Origin: Bifidobacterium bifidum ATCC 29521 = JCM 1255 = DSM 20456
GTDB taxonomy: Bacteria; Actinomycetota; Actinomycetes; Actinomycetales; Bifidobacteriaceae
Direction of reading: 5' to 3'
Length of the DNA stretch: 64,000 bases
Assembly: GCF_001025135.1 (NCBI RefSeq)
Contig: NZ_AP012323.1
Coordinates: forward strand, 1,674,001 to 1,738,000
The position numbers and the translations under genes are program-made. Below the pieces are notes generated by a model. That model did no database searches. It saw only the letters and a list, made by a program, of their open reading frames with translations, and was not told the origin of the DNA. Within the stretch, counting starts at the first letter, position 1. Each line of letters starts with the position of its first letter. Positions 61,762 to 64,000 of the stretch are shown piece by piece.

Positions 61762-62855
61762 ACCACACCACGATGAAAGCAACCGCCGTCATCTCCGAGG
61801 CATGGCGCTCCATCACCAGCGGCGCAGCCCGCCTCGCCCCGGCCGTCCTCGCCCTGGCCCTGACCGCCGCCGGCATGGGCGTCATGGACATCGCCGCCGG
61901 CTCAACCATCCTCGACCAGGCAAGCGCATACCGGCAATCCGGAGCTGACATCCTCGTACTCAACGCGCCCGACGGCATCGACGCGGCATCCTGCGAACGC
62001 CTCACCAGCCTCACGAACGTCCAGGCCGCCGGAGCGATCCGCACTACGGACCCGCTCACCCTCGCGGCCCTGCCCGACACCACCACGCCCCTCTACCAGA
62101 TCACCCCCGGCCTGGCCAAACTCCTCGACACCAAACAGGACCCGAACACGACCGGGCTGATCGCATCCCAACAAGTCGCCGAAACGCTCGGCACCTCCAC
62201 CGGCGGCACGATCGGCCTCGCCGACGGGCGCACCGCGCGCGTCAAAGGCATCTACCAATACCCCGACGACGGACGCACCCCCGGATACGCGTACGCGCTC
62301 ATGGAGGAAACACCCGCCACCGGCACGTTCGACGCCTGCTGGGCCAAGACCTGGCCGCAAACCGACCGGACCCGCAACGCCCTATGGTCCACCCTCACCC
62401 CGAACGCGAAAACCACCGGCGACGATGCACCCACCCTCGGCCAGCTCAACACCACCAAAGGCGACGGCTTCGACGGACAAACCCTCTACCGGCAACGCTC
62501 CACACGCATCCTGCCCGCCTGCGGCGCACTCATCGCCCTCGCCATCGGATACCTGCTCATACGCGGCCGACGGCTCGAAATCGCCTCCGCACTGCATTGC
62601 GGCGTACCCAAACCCGCACTCGCCACGCAGATCATCATCGAAACCGGCATCACCATCCTGCTCGCCACCGCCATCAGCCTGCCCATCGACATGACCGCCG
62701 CCAGACTCCTCATCGACACCACCGACCGAACCGCCATCACCCTCAACGCCATACAAACCACCATCACCACCAACACCGCCTACCTACTCGCCACCACCAT
62801 CACCGCCCTCCACATCAAAGAACGACATCTCTTCACCTACTTCAAAGAACGATAA
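61758..62855 (+). CDS. FtsX/MacB-type ABC permease
   Basis: The 365-residue protein has one N-terminal helix (LAPAVLALALTAAGMGVM), an extracytoplasmic domain of about 200 residues and three C-terminal helices (ILPACGALIALAIGYLLI, IIIETGITILLATAISL, TNTAYLLATTITALHI), the MacB/FtsX layout. With the ATPase, the PG-binding protein and the lipoprotein it forms an envelope-acting complex. It is GC-rich and intact. Confidence 0.82.
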   Translation: MNHTTMKATAVISEAWRSITSGAARLAPAVLALALTAAGMGVMDIAAGSTILDQASAYRQSGADILVLNAPDGIDAASCERLTSLTNVQAAGAIRTTDPLTLAALPDTTTPLYQITPGLAKLLDTKQDPNTTGLIASQQVAETLGTSTGGTIGLADGRTARVKGIYQYPDDGRTPGYAYALMEETPATGTFDACWAKTWPQTDRTRNALWSTLTPNAKTTGDDAPTLGQLNTTKGDGFDGQTLYRQRSTRILPACGALIALAIGYLLIRGRRLEIASALHCGVPKPALATQIIIETGITILLATAISLPIDMTAARLLIDTTDRTAITLNAIQTTITTNTAYLLATTITALHIKERHLFTYFKER

Positions 62856-63083
62856 AGCGCAGAAAATCATTAAAATTACGTGATCCGTATATTCCGAAAT
62901 CCTCATCATCGTCGGCGGACACTATCAGCACGGCATCCTACTCGATTCATAGGCTGCCGTTTTCATTTATCAATGCTCTCACGAAGGGAGCGTAAGACAT
63001 TTAGCGGCCACATCGAGGTAGGGGGCTGGCCATGCTGATCGGCTCCTCGTTGGTCTGCATGACGCGCGGGAGGACGGTATGCC

Positions 63084-63313
63084 GTGGCGGTGCGAATGGC
63101 GCATCGTCCGACGGGCTGGCGCACGGTGTTTGTGTCGCCGACGTTGCTGATGTTGCCGGGGGTAATATTGATGATGGCGTTGCCGGCGCGTGTTCGGGCG
63201 AATCCGACGTCTGGCACAAGACCGTCATCTGCTGGCTCGTCCTGGTCGCATACCTGTACATCCAATGCGAGAACTATGCGTTCGCCGCCTCGAAGGCGAG
63301 GCGCGAGCGCTGA
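63084..63313 (+). pseudogene. small two-helix membrane protein, probably frameshifted
   Basis: A GTG at 63084, 10 bases after GGGAGG, starts WRTVFVSPTLLMLPGVILMMALP. A second hydrophobic stretch (VICWLVLVAYLYIQCENYAF) and a basic tail lie in another frame ending at 63313. Together they would be a two-helix protein of about 75 residues. I recognise no family and cannot exclude two separate frames. Confidence 0.35.
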
Positions 63314-63517
63314 TTCCTCGCGGGCCGACGCATCGACGCGCCCCGAGATGGACCAAAATCCAGAATAACCGACATTCGCCGCTGTTCCGTCTTTCGCCCA
63401 AGGCGTATATCTACCCGTATCTTGAGGTGCATCATGTATTGTCGCGGCTAACTAACCGGCGAAACGCGGCATGTTTCGCATTTTGGGCGAAAAGCCCAAG
63501 GCCCACAGGAGGTATTG

Positions 63518-64000
63518 ATGACGTTCGTTGCACGGTCGGTGCGCTATGTTCTCAGAAAACGAGTGCGAACCATAGTGCTCCTCATAGTATTGACCATCAT
63601 AACAGCGAGCATGCTATCCACGATCGCGGTTTCTCGAGCAGCTCAACAGGCCGCCGGACGAATCGAGAAGGAAGCGGTCGGCGGATTCGTGCTGGCCAGC
63701 AATCTGCAGGGCAGCATGCTCACGCCTCGCGGAGGCGGCATGGTGCGTCCCGCCGACGTGCGCAGGATCGCCCAACTGCCCGGGGTCGATTCGTATATGG
63801 TCCGTCAGAACGCCACCGCCGACCTCGTGGGGGCGAATGTGGCGAAGGTCCCCGGCGGCGATGATTACGATGCGACCAAGGAGCAGCAGTTCGGCAACGC
63901 CGCCAACGTCATAGGCACGAATGATTCGTCGAAACTCAACGTGTTCACGTCGCGCACGCTCGGCATGGCCGAAGGACGGCATCTGAAGGCCTCCGACAAG
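63518..64000 (+). CDS. MacB/FtsX-type ABC permease, 3' end outside window
   Basis: The ATG at 63518 follows CAGGAGGT. The first 161 residues comprise a basic start (SVRYVLRKRVRT), one helix (IVLLIVLTIITASMLSTIAV) and the beginning of an extracytoplasmic MacB-like domain (RRIAQLPGVDSYMVRQNATADLV). The rest is cut by the window edge. It is a separate unit, 660 bases after the first ABC operon, and may belong to a related system. Confidence 0.82.
   Translation, partial: MTFVARSVRYVLRKRVRTIVLLIVLTIITASMLSTIAVSRAAQQAAGRIEKEAVGGFVLASNLQGSMLTPRGGGMVRPADVRRIAQLPGVDSYMVRQNATADLVGANVAKVPGGDDYDATKEQQFGNAANVIGTNDSSKLNVFTSRTLGMAEGRHLKASDK

Overview
The window is high-GC actinobacterial DNA from a Bifidobacterium, most consistent with Bifidobacterium bifidum. 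The main reason is the wall-anchored GH20 lacto-N-biosidase at 22722-26048, whose catalytic Asp-Glu pair falls at residues 320-321 as I recall for B. bifidum LnbB. A 1052-residue GH2 beta-galactosidase with its own permease and LacI regulator, and a FolB-FolK fusion, fit the same genus. I see no rRNA and no CRISPR array. Four tRNA genes are present: Asp twice, Phe and Glu.

Layout. (1) 1-13.2 kb is metabolic genes among decay products: a TSUP permease cut by the window edge, an ISL3 transposase scrap, an Mbeg1-like hydrolase, O-acetylhomoserine sulfhydrylase, a ROK glucokinase, an ABC-F ATPase, an esterase and pyroglutamyl peptidase. Between them lie collapsed genes: an aldo/keto reductase, two drug-type MFS transporters, MarR, a YdcF-like gene and the DUF969/DUF979 transporter that normally partners Pcp. 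(2) 13.2-20.8 kb is an accessory island bracketed and split by partial copies of the promoter, leader and start of ettA. It holds a DUF3800 gene behind what looks like its own small RNA gene, a frameshifted sortase-anchored surface protein, an intact overlapping DUF3791-DUF3990-helical protein operon (candidate toxin-antitoxin), RhuM and Fic remnants with a VbhA-like antitoxin, a DUF4825 protein and a broken response regulator. (3) 20.8-27.6 kb carries ettA, lnbB and tesB. (4) 27.8-36.9 kb is the conserved cluster dacB-tilS-hpt-ftsH-folE-folP-folBK-DUF3180, all on the minus strand. (5) 36.9-48.1 kb has an ABC exporter pair, an AI-2E permease with a membrane GT2, another GT2, a lactaldehyde reductase-type dehydrogenase, tRNAs, a DUF4190 protein and galE. 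(6) 48.4-57.1 kb has trmB, tRNA-Glu with a small prophage remnant behind it, then the lac locus (permease, beta-galactosidase, LacI). (7) 57.3-64 kb is a two-component system divergent from a lipoprotein, a peptidoglycan-binding fusion protein, an ABC ATPase and a permease, followed by the start of a second MacB/FtsX-type permease.

How the genes work together. LnbB releases lacto-N-biose from host glycans at the cell surface. The lac locus imports and splits lactose-type galactosides, and galE and glucokinase feed the products into central metabolism. The fol cluster makes dihydropteroate-level folate intermediates. The two-component/ABC block looks like an envelope-stress or antimicrobial-peptide response unit. 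The island at 13-21 kb is the part most likely to hold little-described biology.
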